Shown here piece after piece: positions 18,801 through 26,048 of a DNA stretch of 64,000 nt (position 1 is its first letter; the number at the start of each line of letters is the position of its first letter). Location of the stretch: contig NZ_JAMLJN010000007.1 of the NCBI RefSeq assembly GCF_023634865.1, positions 1-64,000 on the forward strand, written 5' to 3'. The stretch comes from Flavobacterium fragile (GTDB lineage Bacteria; Bacteroidota; Bacteroidia; Flavobacteriales; Flavobacteriaceae). A model generated the notes under the pieces. That model searched no databases. It was not told the origin of the DNA and saw only the letters and a list, made by a program, of their open reading frames with translations. Position numbers and translations under genes: made by a program.

Positions 18801-20329
18801 TTGCTTCCTAAGCATAGCTCCCTGTCTTTTGAAATTAGCACATTTCCAATGTTTAATCCTATTGTAATTTCATTTGAATAAATTGTCGTTAAGTTTGGAT
18901 AAGAAATAGCTAGTTTGTATACACCATTTTCAGTTGCATTGTTCAAGGTTAAAGAGCTTTGATTGGCTCCTGATACCGGTAAATCATCTTTATACCATTG
19001 CAATGAATAAATTGACGATGATGAAAGTAAGTCAATTATTGTATTGTCTATTGTAGTTTCAAATGAAGATAAACTTATAGTTGTTAAATTGCTTTGGCAT
19101 GGTGAATAATTTGAAGATGCAGCTATGATTGCTTCAAAAGAATTTGGATAAGTTACCGAAATAGATGCTGAATTTGTAATAGCACATGGAGTGGTTTCTG
19201 ATGCCGAAATCGTGTAGTTTCCAATATTATTAATTACTAAATTTGAGTTTGTGGCTCCTGATATTGGGTTTCCATTCAAATTCCATTGTAGTTGAGGGCT
19301 AAGAGCAGTATTTTGTGATGTTAAAGTTTCTGATTGTCCAGGTAGAATTATTAATGGTGAAGGATTGTCAATGGTTATCGAAAAGTCATAATCATCTAAC
19401 GTAATAAAGTTAGAATCATAAAAACAACCATTACTTCCTATACTTAAATGATATACGCCTTCAGAAGTTGCGGTAAACGATGATCCAGAAGCATTTATGA
19501 TTTCATTGTTGTCTTTATACCATTTGTAAATGTAGTTCGCACTCTGAATATTGCTGGTTAATACAACTGTTTGGTTTGGGCATAAAACTGTATTTGAGGC
19601 TGAGATTTGGGGAGTCAGCTCAGGGTCATATTGAAATTGAACGATATTTGAATAGGAGTTCATCATACAAGAACCATAGTCAACAATAGAATAATAACTA
19701 CCGGGTTCATTAATAATTATTGTGGGTCCATTTTCTCCTACAATTTCAACATAATCTTTATACCATTTATAAGTCAAATTAGGATAAAATAATGGGGAAT
19801 TTGAGTTGCCTGTGTTGTCAATACTCAATTGATATGTTTCTCCAGAACATAAAAATACCATTCCTGCATTTGAATTAATAGAATATGGTTGATTGTGAAT
19901 GGCATAATAAGCAGGAAATAAATTACTTGGGTTGCTAATTTTTACAGGACTAGTACTTCTAACTCTAATTCTATAGTTTTCTCCATATGTGTTGTTAGGT
20001 AAATTAAAATTACTGCTTACGGGTGAAGTTCTATTAGTAAGGGTTTTTACAATTGTTGGATTTGAAAAACTACCATTAGCATCAGAGAGTTCAACTATAA
20101 ATTCGTTATTAATACCAAGATTTTGAACAGGGTAAAAAGAAAATGAAAAATTAAATGAATTAAAACTCGATGAAGCACAAGCTTGAGTAAATCCAATTGT
20201 GGGTTGATTTATATAAAAGGTCTGAGAAATGCTAATAAAGGGTAAGAGTAATAGAGTCAAAAATGTAACTCTCCACAATTTTGAGGAAAATGCAAGAGAA
20301 TTAAAAATAAAGTTAGTTTTATAATTCAC
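15818..20329 (-). CDS. Ig-like repeat surface adhesin with type B T9SS sorting domain (1503 aa)
   Basis: The frame opens with GTG at 20329. A hydrophobic stretch at residues 21-35 (FLTLLLLPFISISQ) is the signal peptide, with an unusually long 20-residue front; a TTG at residue 18 is an alternative start. The body is a series of Ig-like domains marked by YxWYxDxxxIxGA and GxYxLxI patterns, organised as triplets with a period of exactly 256 residues (four copies of the YPxxFxATI module start). The C-terminal 85 residues (SIPNIVSPNNDNLNDLW...ITIYDNTGKKVMQ...KGTITVIR) are a type B T9SS sorting domain. It is first in the operon, followed at 4 bases by the PorP-SPOR-like fusion, its likely partner. 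Cell-surface binding role inferred; ligand unknown. Confidence 0.85.
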   Translation of the reverse strand: MNYKTNFIFNSLAFSSKLWRVTFLTLLLLPFISISQTFYINQPTIGFTQACASSSFNSFNFSFSFYPVQNLGINNEFIVELSDANGSFSNPTIVKTLTNRTSPVSSNFNLPNNTYGENYRIRVRSTSPVKISNPSNLFPAYYAIHNQPYSINSNAGMVFLCSGETYQLSIDNTGNSNSPLFYPNLTYKWYKDYVEIVGENGPTIIINEPGSYYSIVDYGSCMMNSYSNIVQFQYDPELTPQISASNTVLCPNQTVVLTSNIQSANYIYKWYKDNNEIINASGSSFTATSEGVYHLSIGSNGCFYDSNFITLDDYDFSITIDNPSPLIILPGQSETLTSQNTALSPQLQWNLNGNPISGATNSNLVINNIGNYTISASETTPCAITNSASISVTYPNSFEAIIAASSNYSPCQSNLTTISLSSFETTIDNTIIDLLSSSSIYSLQWYKDDLPVSGANQSSLTLNNATENGVYKLAISYPNLTTIYSNEITIGLNIGNVLISKDRELCLGSNVILSSSIVDSSYSYQWYIDGNAITGATNSTYTASIEGNYQLTIFSGTCSVNSNVLPLEIDQITIISHSNTNLTLIPGQAEILQIATTATNPQYSWYVNDVLINNATEATLSVISPGTYKVIVSENTSCYNEVELIFNVIYPTDFTVTIESLNYNTCQNTPITLTIESITTDINGNNTTIPNNSSFVYQWFKDNVQIANANSNSYTIANASENGNYHLSVQIPDLGTRESNNIGVELSSFNSLVITPNGTLCNTTSQVTILSSITDSTYNYQWFLNNQTITGANSPSLIANAEGIYSLIITFGNCSITSNPIALTLGVLDVISSSNSSNTIIPGESANLFINTNAVNPTYIWYFNNIIDPSLTSNSILVNTPGNYKVRVIQADECNTEIEMAFLVEYPSDFTATIAIENPYTSCQNNPVTLRLDNLSTIINSNLISIPSSSNFSYQWLKNGVAVAGANSEFLILNSDTENGNYQLQVTIPGIGAEISNAITITLFTTSTPIITSSNSLCPNSNVTLTSSVNNPNYNYKWYLNGNEISGAETPNLNTLNEGVYTVKISQGNCEISSAPFTLTLYDFTITPLTALQDYLLPGGTKNLSVATTALNGQIYWYRNNILLSGENSLTYTATETGLYKVVIEQTQNCIFSKEVSFELVYPNSIVATISTDNNYQSCSSTSTTLNINSFMAFSPFGDFNLLGNSLGYTYQWLKNGVPIPDGNTIQLILNQYNQNGNYSLQITMPGFGSIITNSVDILFPAITDLNISADGMLCSSNSTVTLSSNFNEASANYEWYSTNNSAIIGNGQTLQVTQAGSYYLVVNYENCSFTSNTIAINQLDENIINVNQNNNISINEGESILIEANNADSYSWEYDNNIISTSNSILVSQGGIYTLHATVENCTISKIFIVTVIENNVESIPNIVSPNNDNLNDLWKLPSRYLNENVEITIYDNTGKKVMQTRSYQNNWPTETDVISNKNIVYYYTITENSSTIKKGTITVIR
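16842..19147. repeat. Exact 768-bp module periodicity in the 1503-aa adhesin gene
   Basis: The codons for the Tyr-Pro pair that opens each module (YPNSFEAI, YPTDFTVTI, YPSDFTATI, YPNSIVATI) fall at 19146, 18378, 17610 and 16842. All three intervals are 768 bases, or 256 codons. Each module holds three Ig-like domains of distinct types. The modules differ considerably in sequence yet keep the same length. Confidence 0.85.
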
Positions 20330-20404
20330 TAATATATTTTTTTGCTTTGTTCTTGTATCCTTTCATATACAACAAATTAGATAAAATCTATTTGTTTATA
20401 CATT

Positions 20405-20435
20405 CAAATTTACTTTTTTATAAATTCAAATCAAA
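20405..20435 (-). promoter_or_regulatory. Bacteroidota-type promoter for the adhesin operon
   Basis: On the minus strand the sequence reads TTTG, 19 bases, TAAATTTG, matching the Bacteroidota consensus (TTTG at -33, TAnnTTTG at -7) with ideal spacing. Transcription would begin near 20400, about 70 bases before the GTG of the 1503-aa adhesin. No other good promoter was noted between the genes of the unit down to the terminator at 1907-1939. Confidence 0.65.
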
Positions 20436-20587
20436 GCAAAAATGTATTTCGACCGATTTTTTAACATTTTAACGATGGTTATTTAATCTAATTTTTCTTG
20501 GTTTTAAAGATTAAAACTACTGTTTTTCCGATTTTTATCAGACCTTTTCAAAAGAGAAAATTTAACATTTTGTTTACATTCCAGGCA

Positions 20588-20623
20588 TTTGTTTTTTTCA
20601 TTTCATTTAATGTTTTATATTTG
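20588..20623 (+). promoter_or_regulatory. Promoter for the duplicated-motif lipoprotein
   Basis: TATATTTG at 20616-20623 matches TAnnTTTG, with TTTG at 20588-20591; the 24-base spacing is slightly long. Together with the minus-strand promoter at 20405-20435 it accounts for the 314-base divergent intergenic region, in which I see no other gene. The leader before the ATG at 20644 would be only about 15 bases. Confidence 0.5.
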
Positions 20624-20643
20624 AAAAAATTAAATTAAAAACT

Positions 20644-21138
20644 ATGAAAAAGAAAATATTTGTTGCTAGCTTGTTTAGTGCTTTTTTGTTGATATCATGT
20701 AAAAAAGAAGAAGAAGTTCAACAGCCTGTTGAAGCAAAAGAAGAAACACAGCCATTTTCTGGAGAAGAATGGTTAAAACAAAGGGTTAGTGTTGCTCAGC
20801 CATCACAACAACAGCAACCTGTTCAACAAACCCAACAAGGGGTTCAAACTCAAACTCAAACTCCTCCTGGAATGAATCCTCCTCACGGACAACCTGGTCA
20901 CAGATGTGATATAGCTGTTGGTGCTCCTTTAAATTCTAAGCCAGCACAGAATAATCAGCCTCAAGCAGCGCAAGTTGTAAATACTAAACCATCTGAACAG
21001 CCTGTAATGAAGGTGAATACTTCTAATGGTTCAACGACTATTGTAGGAACTTCAACTCCTCCAGGGATGAATCCTCCTCATGGACAAGAAGGGCATCGTT
21101 GTGATATAGCTGTTGGAGCTCCACTACCAAAAGAATAA
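20644..21138 (+). CDS. Lipoprotein with duplicated TPPGMNPPHGQ-GHRCDI motif (164 aa)
   Basis: A lipoprotein signal peptide (residues 1-18) ends in lipobox LLISC with Cys19 as lipid anchor, followed by an acidic Lys/Glu segment. The middle is Gln/Pro-rich and probably disordered. A 24-residue motif occurs twice: TPPGMNPPHGQ then GHRCDIAVGAPL, at 73-96 and 138-161. Each copy carries two His and one Cys (H81, H86, C88; H146, H151, C153), which could bind a metal or form a disulfide. I recognise the motif from other Bacteroidota exported proteins but know no assigned function. It is divergent from the adhesin operon and convergent with the LolE-like gene, so it forms its own unit. Confidence 0.8.
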   Translation: MKKKIFVASLFSAFLLISCKKEEEVQQPVEAKEETQPFSGEEWLKQRVSVAQPSQQQQPVQQTQQGVQTQTQTPPGMNPPHGQPGHRCDIAVGAPLNSKPAQNNQPQAAQVVNTKPSEQPVMKVNTSNGSTTIVGTSTPPGMNPPHGQEGHRCDIAVGAPLPKE

Positions 21139-21139
21139 A

Positions 21140-22342
21140 TTATTTTTGAAGTAATTTTTGGTTTACAGTTCCAGAAGCAATCCAAGAAGAAATTATACCT
21201 AAAACAATTATTGTCATTATTACGATTACCATGTTTTCCCACTCAAAAAGAACAGGGTAAGGCATGGTAGGAGTAATCATGATGAAAGAATAGTGTTGTT
21301 GTAATAAGATTATTACATTTGCCATGGCAAGGCCTATGAACAAGCCAAACATAGTGATGATAATACCCTGCATGAAAAATATGGATCGTATTGAAGTCTG
21401 AGTTAATCCGATATTATATAATGTTTTCAGATTTTCTTTCTTATCAATAATAATCATTACTATCGATCCTGCTAAACAAAAGAGCGTGAGTATTACGACT
21501 AATGTGCTAAATAAGTAAATGAATAAATTTTCAGATTGAAGCATTTTGTAAAGTGATTCGTTCAATTGTGCTCTGTTTTTTATTCTAATTTTATCACCGA
21601 ATATAGATTTTAAATCTTCTCTAACTTCATTTTCATTAGAATTTCGATTTAGTTTAATTTCAATAGTACTGACTTCATCGTTTCTTAATCCTAAAAATTG
21701 TCGAGCCAAATCAATTGAGCAAAAAACATATTTTCCATCTAATTCTTCATTAACAGAATAAATACCTAATGGAAATAATAGCATTTTATTAAATGCCTCT
21801 TCAGGATTTTCAATGTCGCCCTTTCCAGATTTTGGAACATAAGCTTCAAGAGCATTGTTATAATCCATTAGTCCAAGACCTAATTTTCTACTTATATCTG
21901 CACCAACTACGACATTCTCAGAATCAGACTCAAACCATTCGCCCACATATAAGTGATTTTTAAAATCAGTAATTTGATTGTAATTAGGATCAACTCCTTT
22001 TATGTGGGCAACTATTTCTTTGTTATCATATACAAAATAAACGCGTTCTTCAATTACTTTGCTGTATGATTTAATGTGAGTATTATTTTTTAGGGACTTA
22101 TCTTGTTCGGTATTGACTGTAAAAGTTTTTCCTAAAGTAGTTTCAATTTGTAAATCAGGATCAGAAACATTCGCAAAATTTAGAGTGAATTCTCTTAATC
22201 CGCTAAAAACAGACAGAAATATAAAAAGCGCCATCGTACTTGCTATAATTCCAAGTGAAGCAATAGCTGTAATAATGTTGATTGCTTTGTTTTTACTGAA
22301 TGTTACAGCATAACGCTTAGCTATGTAAAAGGAAAAATTCAA
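21140..22342 (-). CDS. ABC transporter permease, LolC/LolE-like (FtsX family)
   Basis: A 400-residue inner-membrane protein with the lipoprotein-releasing permease layout: one transmembrane segment near 20-45 (IITAIASLGIIASTMALFIF), a large periplasmic domain (about 46-270), and three more membrane segments near 272-298, 320-345 and 370-392. Length and the start NFSFYIAKRYAVTFSKNKAINIITAI match LolC/E proteins, which with the ATPase LolD move lipoproteins from the inner membrane toward the outer membrane. Its start lies 1 base after the stop of rbfA, so the two are co-transcribed. No lolD gene is in the window. LolC and LolE cannot be separated because Bacteroidota usually carry a single-type permease. 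Confidence 0.82.
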   Translation of the reverse strand: MNFSFYIAKRYAVTFSKNKAINIITAIASLGIIASTMALFIFLSVFSGLREFTLNFANVSDPDLQIETTLGKTFTVNTEQDKSLKNNTHIKSYSKVIEERVYFVYDNKEIVAHIKGVDPNYNQITDFKNHLYVGEWFESDSENVVVGADISRKLGLGLMDYNNALEAYVPKSGKGDIENPEEAFNKMLLFPLGIYSVNEELDGKYVFCSIDLARQFLGLRNDEVSTIEIKLNRNSNENEVREDLKSIFGDKIRIKNRAQLNESLYKMLQSENLFIYLFSTLVVILTLFCLAGSIVMIIIDKKENLKTLYNIGLTQTSIRSIFFMQGIIITMFGLFIGLAMANVIILLQQHYSFIMITPTMPYPVLFEWENMVIVIMTIIVLGIISSWIASGTVNQKLLQK

Positions 22343-22343
22343 A

Positions 22344-22736
22344 TTATGATTTCTTTCTTTTGTCTAATAAATCTCTGTTTATAATAGGATTTTCTTCACC
22401 CGATAATGCCTTGTCGATTTTCTCTATATAATCTAAACTGTCATCAATGTAGAAAATTAGGTTGGGAACTTTTCTAAGTTGGTTTTTAACTCTCAAGGCT
22501 AAATCATGCTTAATTAACGGGGAGTTGCTTTTGATAGCTTCTAAAATTTCTGCCCCTTTCTCAGATGGAAAAATGCTTAAATGCACTTTTGCAATAGACA
22601 AATCCGAAGTTACGTTTACTTTTGAAACCGAAATTACTAGATTATTAATGTTGTTTTTGCGAATTTCGCCCTGTAAAATCGAAACTAAGTCGTTTTGTAA
22701 AAGTGCTCCTATTTTTTTTTGTCTGTTTGTCTCCAT
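22344..22736 (-). CDS. rbfA: Ribosome-binding factor A
   Basis: A 130-residue protein from the ATG at 22736 (METNRQKKIGALLQNDLVSIL); an in-frame upstream ATG adds nine unlikely hydrophobic residues. The KH-type fold pattern is clear: helix RQKKIGALLQNDL, strand VSVSKVNVTSDLSIAKVHLSIF, and the conserved LALRVKNQLRKVPNLIFYIDDS segment. RbfA binds the 30S subunit and helps maturation of the 16S 5' end, notably in the cold. It sits directly upstream of the LolE-like permease, an arrangement I recall from flavobacteria. The first 30 residues start close to the divergent mce gene. Confidence 0.92.
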   Translation of the reverse strand: METNRQKKIGALLQNDLVSILQGEIRKNNINNLVISVSKVNVTSDLSIAKVHLSIFPSEKGAEILEAIKSNSPLIKHDLALRVKNQLRKVPNLIFYIDDSLDYIEKIDKALSGEENPIINRDLLDKRKKS

Positions 22737-22819
22737 GGGGCAAAAATACAAAAAAATCAACAAGCATAATCTATTTGTAATAATTAGGTTAATTTAGCTT
22801 TTAAAAGAAGCTTTTCTTA

Positions 22820-22827
22820 ATTTTGTA
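22820..22827 (+). promoter_or_regulatory. -7 promoter element of mce
   Basis: TAATTTTG matches TAnnTTTG and lies 14 bases before the ATG of the methylmalonyl-CoA epimerase gene. No good -33 TTTG is found at the usual distance, so the assignment is moderate. Confidence 0.4.
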
Positions 22828-22840
22828 AAAAATAAATATA

Positions 22841-23242
22841 ATGAGAAAAATCGAACACATAGGCATAGCCGTAAAGAATTTAAATGAATCCAATTTGCTT
22901 TTTACTAAGTTATTTGGTCAGCCACCCTATAAAGAAGAAGAGGTAGCGAACGAAGGGGTAAAAACTTCATTTTTTATGAACGGCCCTAATAAAATAGAAT
23001 TGCTTGAAGCTACAAATCCAGAAAGTCCTATTGCTAAGTTTTTAGAAAAAAAAGGAGAAGGAATCCATCATATAGCTTTTGATGTAGAGGATATCATTTC
23101 AGAAATTAAACGACTTAAAGACGAAGGATTTGTGGTTTTAAATGAAACTCCTAAAAAAGGTGCTGATAATAAATGGGTTGCGTTTTTGCATCCAAAAGGC
23201 ACAAACGGAGTTTTAGTTGAGCTTTGCCAAGAAATTAAATAA
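22841..23242 (+). CDS. mce: Methylmalonyl-CoA epimerase
   Basis: A 133-residue vicinal-oxygen-chelate protein. The metal ligands expected in the family are visible: His6 (IEHIGIAV), the KIELLE strand at 51-56, His77 (HHIAFDV) and Glu127 (VLVELC). It interconverts (2R)- and (2S)-methylmalonyl-CoA, linking propionyl-CoA and succinyl-CoA in propionate and branched-chain amino acid metabolism. It is a single gene followed by the tRNA. The mutase subunits are not in this window. Length and the GEGIHHIAFDV motif make this assignment firm. Confidence 0.92.
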   Translation: MRKIEHIGIAVKNLNESNLLFTKLFGQPPYKEEEVANEGVKTSFFMNGPNKIELLEATNPESPIAKFLEKKGEGIHHIAFDVEDIISEIKRLKDEGFVVLNETPKKGADNKWVAFLHPKGTNGVLVELCQEIK

Positions 23243-23256
23243 AGTTAAAAAAAATC

Positions 23257-23287
23257 TTGCGTGCCATTAAAATTAGTCTTAATATTG
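23257..23287 (+). promoter_or_regulatory. Promoter for the CAU tRNA
   Basis: TTG at 23257-23259 and TAATATTG at 23280-23287 are 20 bases apart. The second element deviates from TAnnTTTG by one base. Transcription would begin just before the tRNA at 23300. Confidence 0.4.
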
Positions 23288-23299
23288 CACTCCTAAAAT

Positions 23300-23373
23300 G
23301 GTCCTATAGCTCAGTTGGTTAGAGCACCTGACTCATAATCAGGTGGTCCCTGGTTCGAGCCCAGGTGGGACCA
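23300..23373 (+). tRNA. tRNA with CAU anticodon (Met, or Ile2)
   Basis: A complete cloverleaf of 74 bases. The acceptor strands GGTCCTA and TGGGACC pair fully (one G-T), the anticodon stem CCTGA/TCAGG closes loop CTCATAA, and the T-arm carries GGTTCGAGCC. The anticodon is CAU. The lack of a formyl-initiator type acceptor rules out an obvious fMet tRNA. Elongator Met and lysidine-modified Ile2 tRNAs share this anticodon; the CTGG/CCAG T-stem resembles Ile2, so the amino acid is not fixed. CCA is not encoded. Confidence 0.9.
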
Positions 23374-23375
23374 CT

Positions 23376-23412
23376 AAAAAAGGTTTCGAAATAACTTTTG
23401 AAACCTTTTTTT
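23376..23412 (+). terminator. Rho-independent terminator after the tRNA
   Basis: A 12-bp stem (AAAAAAGGTTTC / GAAACCTTTTTT) with a 12-base loop and a terminal T-run lies 2 bases after the tRNA. Its T-rich arm gives the required uridine tract. Confidence 0.8.
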
Positions 23413-23477
23413 ATTAAATATACTTTAAATTTTTTCTAGTAATTATGCTTTCAGTTTTAAAGTGTTTTTTGACACTA

Positions 23478-24068
23478 TTATTTTCTGAGTTCGTTTAATC
23501 TACTCACATATTTTCCAATCACATCAAATTCTAAATTTACTATGGTTCCAACTTCGAATCTATTAAAGTTGGTGTGGTCAAAAGTATAAGGAATTATTGA
23601 TACACTGAAAGAGTTTAGTCCAGAATTCACCACAGTTAAACTGGTTCCGTTTACGGTAATTGAACCTTTTTCTATAGTGATGTTGTTTAGAGAAGCGTCA
23701 TATTCGAAAGTAAAAACCCAACTTCCATTTGCTTCTTTAATATTTGTGCAAATTCCTGTTTGGTCAACATGTCCTTGAACAATGTGTCCGTCAAGTCTGT
23801 CTCCAAGTTTCATGGCGCGTTCTAAGTTTACGATATCTCCAGCTTTCCAAGTTCCGATTGAAGTCTTATCAATCGTTTCTTTGATAGCAGTTACAGTGTA
23901 ATTTTTGTTTTCGATTTTCACTACCGTTAAACAAATGCCGTTATGAGCTACACTTTGGTCAATTTTTAATTCGTGAGTAATTTCGGATTCCACCGTTACA
24001 TGTAGGTTTTCCTGATCTTTTTCGATTTCTTTTATAATTCCGAGGGTTTCTATAATTCCGGTAAACAT
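23478..24068 (-). CDS. ribE: Riboflavin synthase, alpha chain
   Basis: The true protein is 196 residues from MFTGIIETLG (ATG at 24068), the invariant family start; the longer open frame upstream is non-coding and overlaps the divergent pdxA. Two lumazine-binding repeats are visible, each with a KLGDRLDGHIVQGHVD-like or VAHNGICLTV / GSITVNGTSLTV motif. The enzyme dismutates two molecules of 6,7-dimethyl-8-ribityllumazine to riboflavin. It is transcribed divergently from pdxA across 58 bases. No FMN riboswitch is recognisable in that gap. It stands alone, away from the other rib genes, as is usual in flavobacteria. Confidence 0.95.
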   Translation of the reverse strand: MFTGIIETLGIIKEIEKDQENLHVTVESEITHELKIDQSVAHNGICLTVVKIENKNYTVTAIKETIDKTSIGTWKAGDIVNLERAMKLGDRLDGHIVQGHVDQTGICTNIKEANGSWVFTFEYDASLNNITIEKGSITVNGTSLTVVNSGLNSFSVSIIPYTFDHTNFNRFEVGTIVNLEFDVIGKYVSRLNELRK

Positions 24069-24085
24069 AACTGATTTAATTTTAC

Positions 24086-24093
24086 TAAATTTG
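24086..24093 (+). promoter_or_regulatory. -7 promoter element of pdxA
   Basis: TAAATTTG matches TAnnTTTG exactly and lies 33 bases before the pdxA ATG. The upstream -33 element is not clear. Confidence 0.45.
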
Positions 24094-24126
24094 CACATCA
24101 AAAGTAAGCAATAAATCACATTTGTT

Positions 24127-25176
24127 ATGGTTAAAAAAGCAGAAAATATAATTGTTGGAATTTCAATTGGAGATTTAAATGGTATTGGAAGCGAAGTTAT
24201 TTTGAAAACATTTGAAGATAACCGAATGTTAGAATTATGTACGCCAGTAATTTTTGCAAATGCTAAGATTGTTTCTTTTTTGAGAAAAGAATTGAATATC
24301 GATATTGCCATTCACGGAATTGATAAATTAGATCAGTTGGTTGTTGGAAAACTTAATGTGCTTAATGTTTGGCGTGAAGGAGTAAACTTAGAGTTAGGAA
24401 AAAATGATGATGTAGTAGGAAGTTACGCTATAAAATCATTCGTTGCGGCTACTAAAGCTTTAAAAGAAGGTTTCGTGGATGTTTTAGTAACTGCTCCTAT
24501 TAACAAATATAATGTTCAATCTGAAGAATTTAAATTTCCTGGACATACCGATTATTTGGATAAAGAGTTGGAAGGAGATGCTTTAATGTTAATGGTACAC
24601 GATGATTTACGTGTTGGTTTACTTACCGATCATGTTCCCGTAAATGAAGTGGCAAAACATTTGAATGAGAAATTGATTTCGAGTAAAATCAAAACAATCA
24701 TCCAAACGTTAAAGCAAGATTTTGAAATTGAAAAACCAAAAGTAGCGGTTTTAGGTCTGAATCCTCACTCGGGTGACAATGGAGTTATTGGTCAGGAAGA
24801 AGAGAAAATTATTAAGCCTACATTAAAAAAATTATTCGAAGCCGGAAATATGGTTTTCGGACCTTTTCCAGCAGATGGATTTTTTGGTTCGGCACAATAT
24901 GAAAAATATGATGCAGTAATTGCAACATATCACGATCAAGGATTAATTCCGTTCAAAACCTTGTCGTTTGGCAATGGAGTAAATTATACGGCTGGATTAA
25001 ATAAAATTAGAACTTCTCCCGATCACGGAACTGCTTATGAAATTGCAGGCAAAGGAGTGGCTAATCACGAGTCATTTAAAGAGGCAGTTTATTTAGCGAT
25101 TGATATTTTTAAGAAAAGAAATGACTATCAAGAGCTGATAAAGAACCCTTTAAAAACAAAAGAAAAACAGTTATAA
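24127..25176 (+). CDS. pdxA: 4-hydroxythreonine-4-phosphate dehydrogenase
   Basis: A 349-residue protein with the full PdxA signature: VGISIGDLNGIGSEV at the N-terminus, the metal-binding FPGHTDYL, LNPHSGDNG, YHDQGLIPFK and TSPDHGTAYEIAGKG motifs, the last three carrying the His and Asp residues that bind the divalent metal and substrate. It oxidises 4-phospho-hydroxy-L-threonine with NAD in the deoxyxylulose-phosphate-dependent route to pyridoxal phosphate. It is divergent from ribE and followed, after 81 bases with a new promoter, by the yceD-rpmF pair. Length and motifs make it a normal enzyme with no sign of damage. Confidence 0.96.
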   Translation: MVKKAENIIVGISIGDLNGIGSEVILKTFEDNRMLELCTPVIFANAKIVSFLRKELNIDIAIHGIDKLDQLVVGKLNVLNVWREGVNLELGKNDDVVGSYAIKSFVAATKALKEGFVDVLVTAPINKYNVQSEEFKFPGHTDYLDKELEGDALMLMVHDDLRVGLLTDHVPVNEVAKHLNEKLISSKIKTIIQTLKQDFEIEKPKVAVLGLNPHSGDNGVIGQEEEKIIKPTLKKLFEAGNMVFGPFPADGFFGSAQYEKYDAVIATYHDQGLIPFKTLSFGNGVNYTAGLNKIRTSPDHGTAYEIAGKGVANHESFKEAVYLAIDIFKKRNDYQELIKNPLKTKEKQL

Positions 25177-25198
25177 ACAAAAAAATGTTTACAACTAG

Positions 25199-25227
25199 TT
25201 TGAATTTATAAATATTTTATATCTTTG
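25199..25227 (+). promoter_or_regulatory. Promoter of the yceD-rpmF operon
   Basis: TTTG at 25199-25202, 17 bases, TATCTTTG at 25220-25227, both exact matches to the consensus. A short palindrome (ACCTTTTAAAAAGGT, 25231-25245) follows at or near the transcription start and could be a control site or chance. Confidence 0.6.
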
Positions 25228-25257
25228 CACACCTTTTAAAAAGGTAAAACTGTTGTT

Positions 25258-25797
25258 ATGAACAATTTAAAAGAATATTTAATTCCATTTGTGGGGTTAA
25301 AAATAGGGAAGCATCAGTTTGATTATCAAATAGATAATACGTTCTTTAAAAACTTTGATTACAACGAATTTAATGACGTTTCAGTCAAAGTAGATATTGT
25401 TTTAGAGAAGAAAAGCACTATGCTAGAGCTTGATTTTAAACACAAAGGAACTGTAAATGTACCTTGTGATGTTTCAGGTGAAGAGTTTGATTTGCCAATA
25501 AAAGGAAAATTAAAACTTTTAGTTAAGTTTGGAGATGCCTTTAATGATGAAAATGAGGAGTTGCTCGTTTTACCTCATGGCGAATTTCAAGTAAATGTAG
25601 CACAGTATATTTATGAGTCCATCATATTATCAGTGCCGTTACGAAGAATACATCCTGGTGTTAAAGATGGTTCGCTGTCAGATGTAATTCAAAAATTAGA
25701 ATCGCTTTCTCCAAAAGAAAACAAGAAAGAAGAACAACAAAATAATGATATTGACCCTAGATGGGAGAATTTAAAAAAACTATTAACGGATAAATAA
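25258..25797 (+). CDS. DUF177 (YceD) family protein
   Basis: A 179-residue protein with the DUF177 core: a beta-rich N-terminus, [25 protein letters not shown] in the middle and an acidic C-terminus ([11 protein letters not shown]). The family is linked to rRNA processing in bacteria and plants, where homologues aid 23S rRNA accumulation. As almost everywhere, it is directly upstream of rpmF, here with 8 bases between stop and start. The strong promoter at 25199-25227 should drive both genes. The CxxC seen in some relatives is reduced to a single Cys in the VPCDV motif. Confidence 0.82.
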   Translation: MNNLKEYLIPFVGLKIGKHQFDYQIDNTFFKNFDYNEFNDVSVKVDIVLEKKSTMLELDFKHKGTVNVPCDVSGEEFDLPIKGKLKLLVKFGDAFNDENEELLVLPHGEFQVNVAQYIYESIILSVPLRRIHPGVKDGSLSDVIQKLESLSPKENKKEEQQNNDIDPRWENLKKLLTDK

Positions 25798-25805
25798 ATA
25801 GAACA

Positions 25806-26000
25806 ATGGCACATCCTAAGAGAAGACAGTCGTCTACAAGAAGAGATAAAAGAAGAACGCATTACAAAGCAACAGTTGCTCAAATTGCTACTTGTCCTGT
25901 AACTGGTGAAGCTCACTTATACCACAGAGCTTACTGGCATGAAGGTAAAATGTACTACAGAGGTCAAGTTGTAATTGACAAAAACGAAGCTGTAGCATAA
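25806..26000 (+). CDS. rpmF: 50S ribosomal protein L32, zinc-free form
   Basis: The 64-residue protein starts [19 protein letters not shown], the normal L32 opening, and continues [20 protein letters not shown]. Most L32 proteins bind zinc through four cysteines (CxxC...CxxC); here only one cysteine remains, so the ribbon cannot hold zinc in the usual way. It co-transcribes with the YceD gene, and a strong terminator follows at 26022. The zinc-free form is probably typical of the lineage. Confidence 0.95.
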   Translation: MAHPKRRQSSTRRDKRRTHYKATVAQIATCPVTGEAHLYHRAYWHEGKMYYRGQVVIDKNEAVA

Positions 26001-26021
26001 TTGCTTTTAAAAAAATAGAGA

Positions 26022-26048
26022 AAACTCTCACATAGTGAGAGTTTTTTT
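26022..26048 (+). terminator. Terminator after rpmF
   Basis: Stem AAACTCTCAC / GTGAGAGTTT with a three-base ATA loop followed by a run of T. It separates rpmF from fabH. Confidence 0.8.

Noticed and set aside
22741..22748. Minus-strand TATTTTTG as an rbfA promoter
   Set aside because: It would start transcription at or inside the ATG at 22736 and lacks a -33 element at a suitable distance.
24069..24311. N-terminal extension of the riboflavin synthase frame
   Set aside because: The extension lies over the divergent pdxA gene and shows no sequence in common with the family; the conserved MFTGIIETLG start is at 24068.
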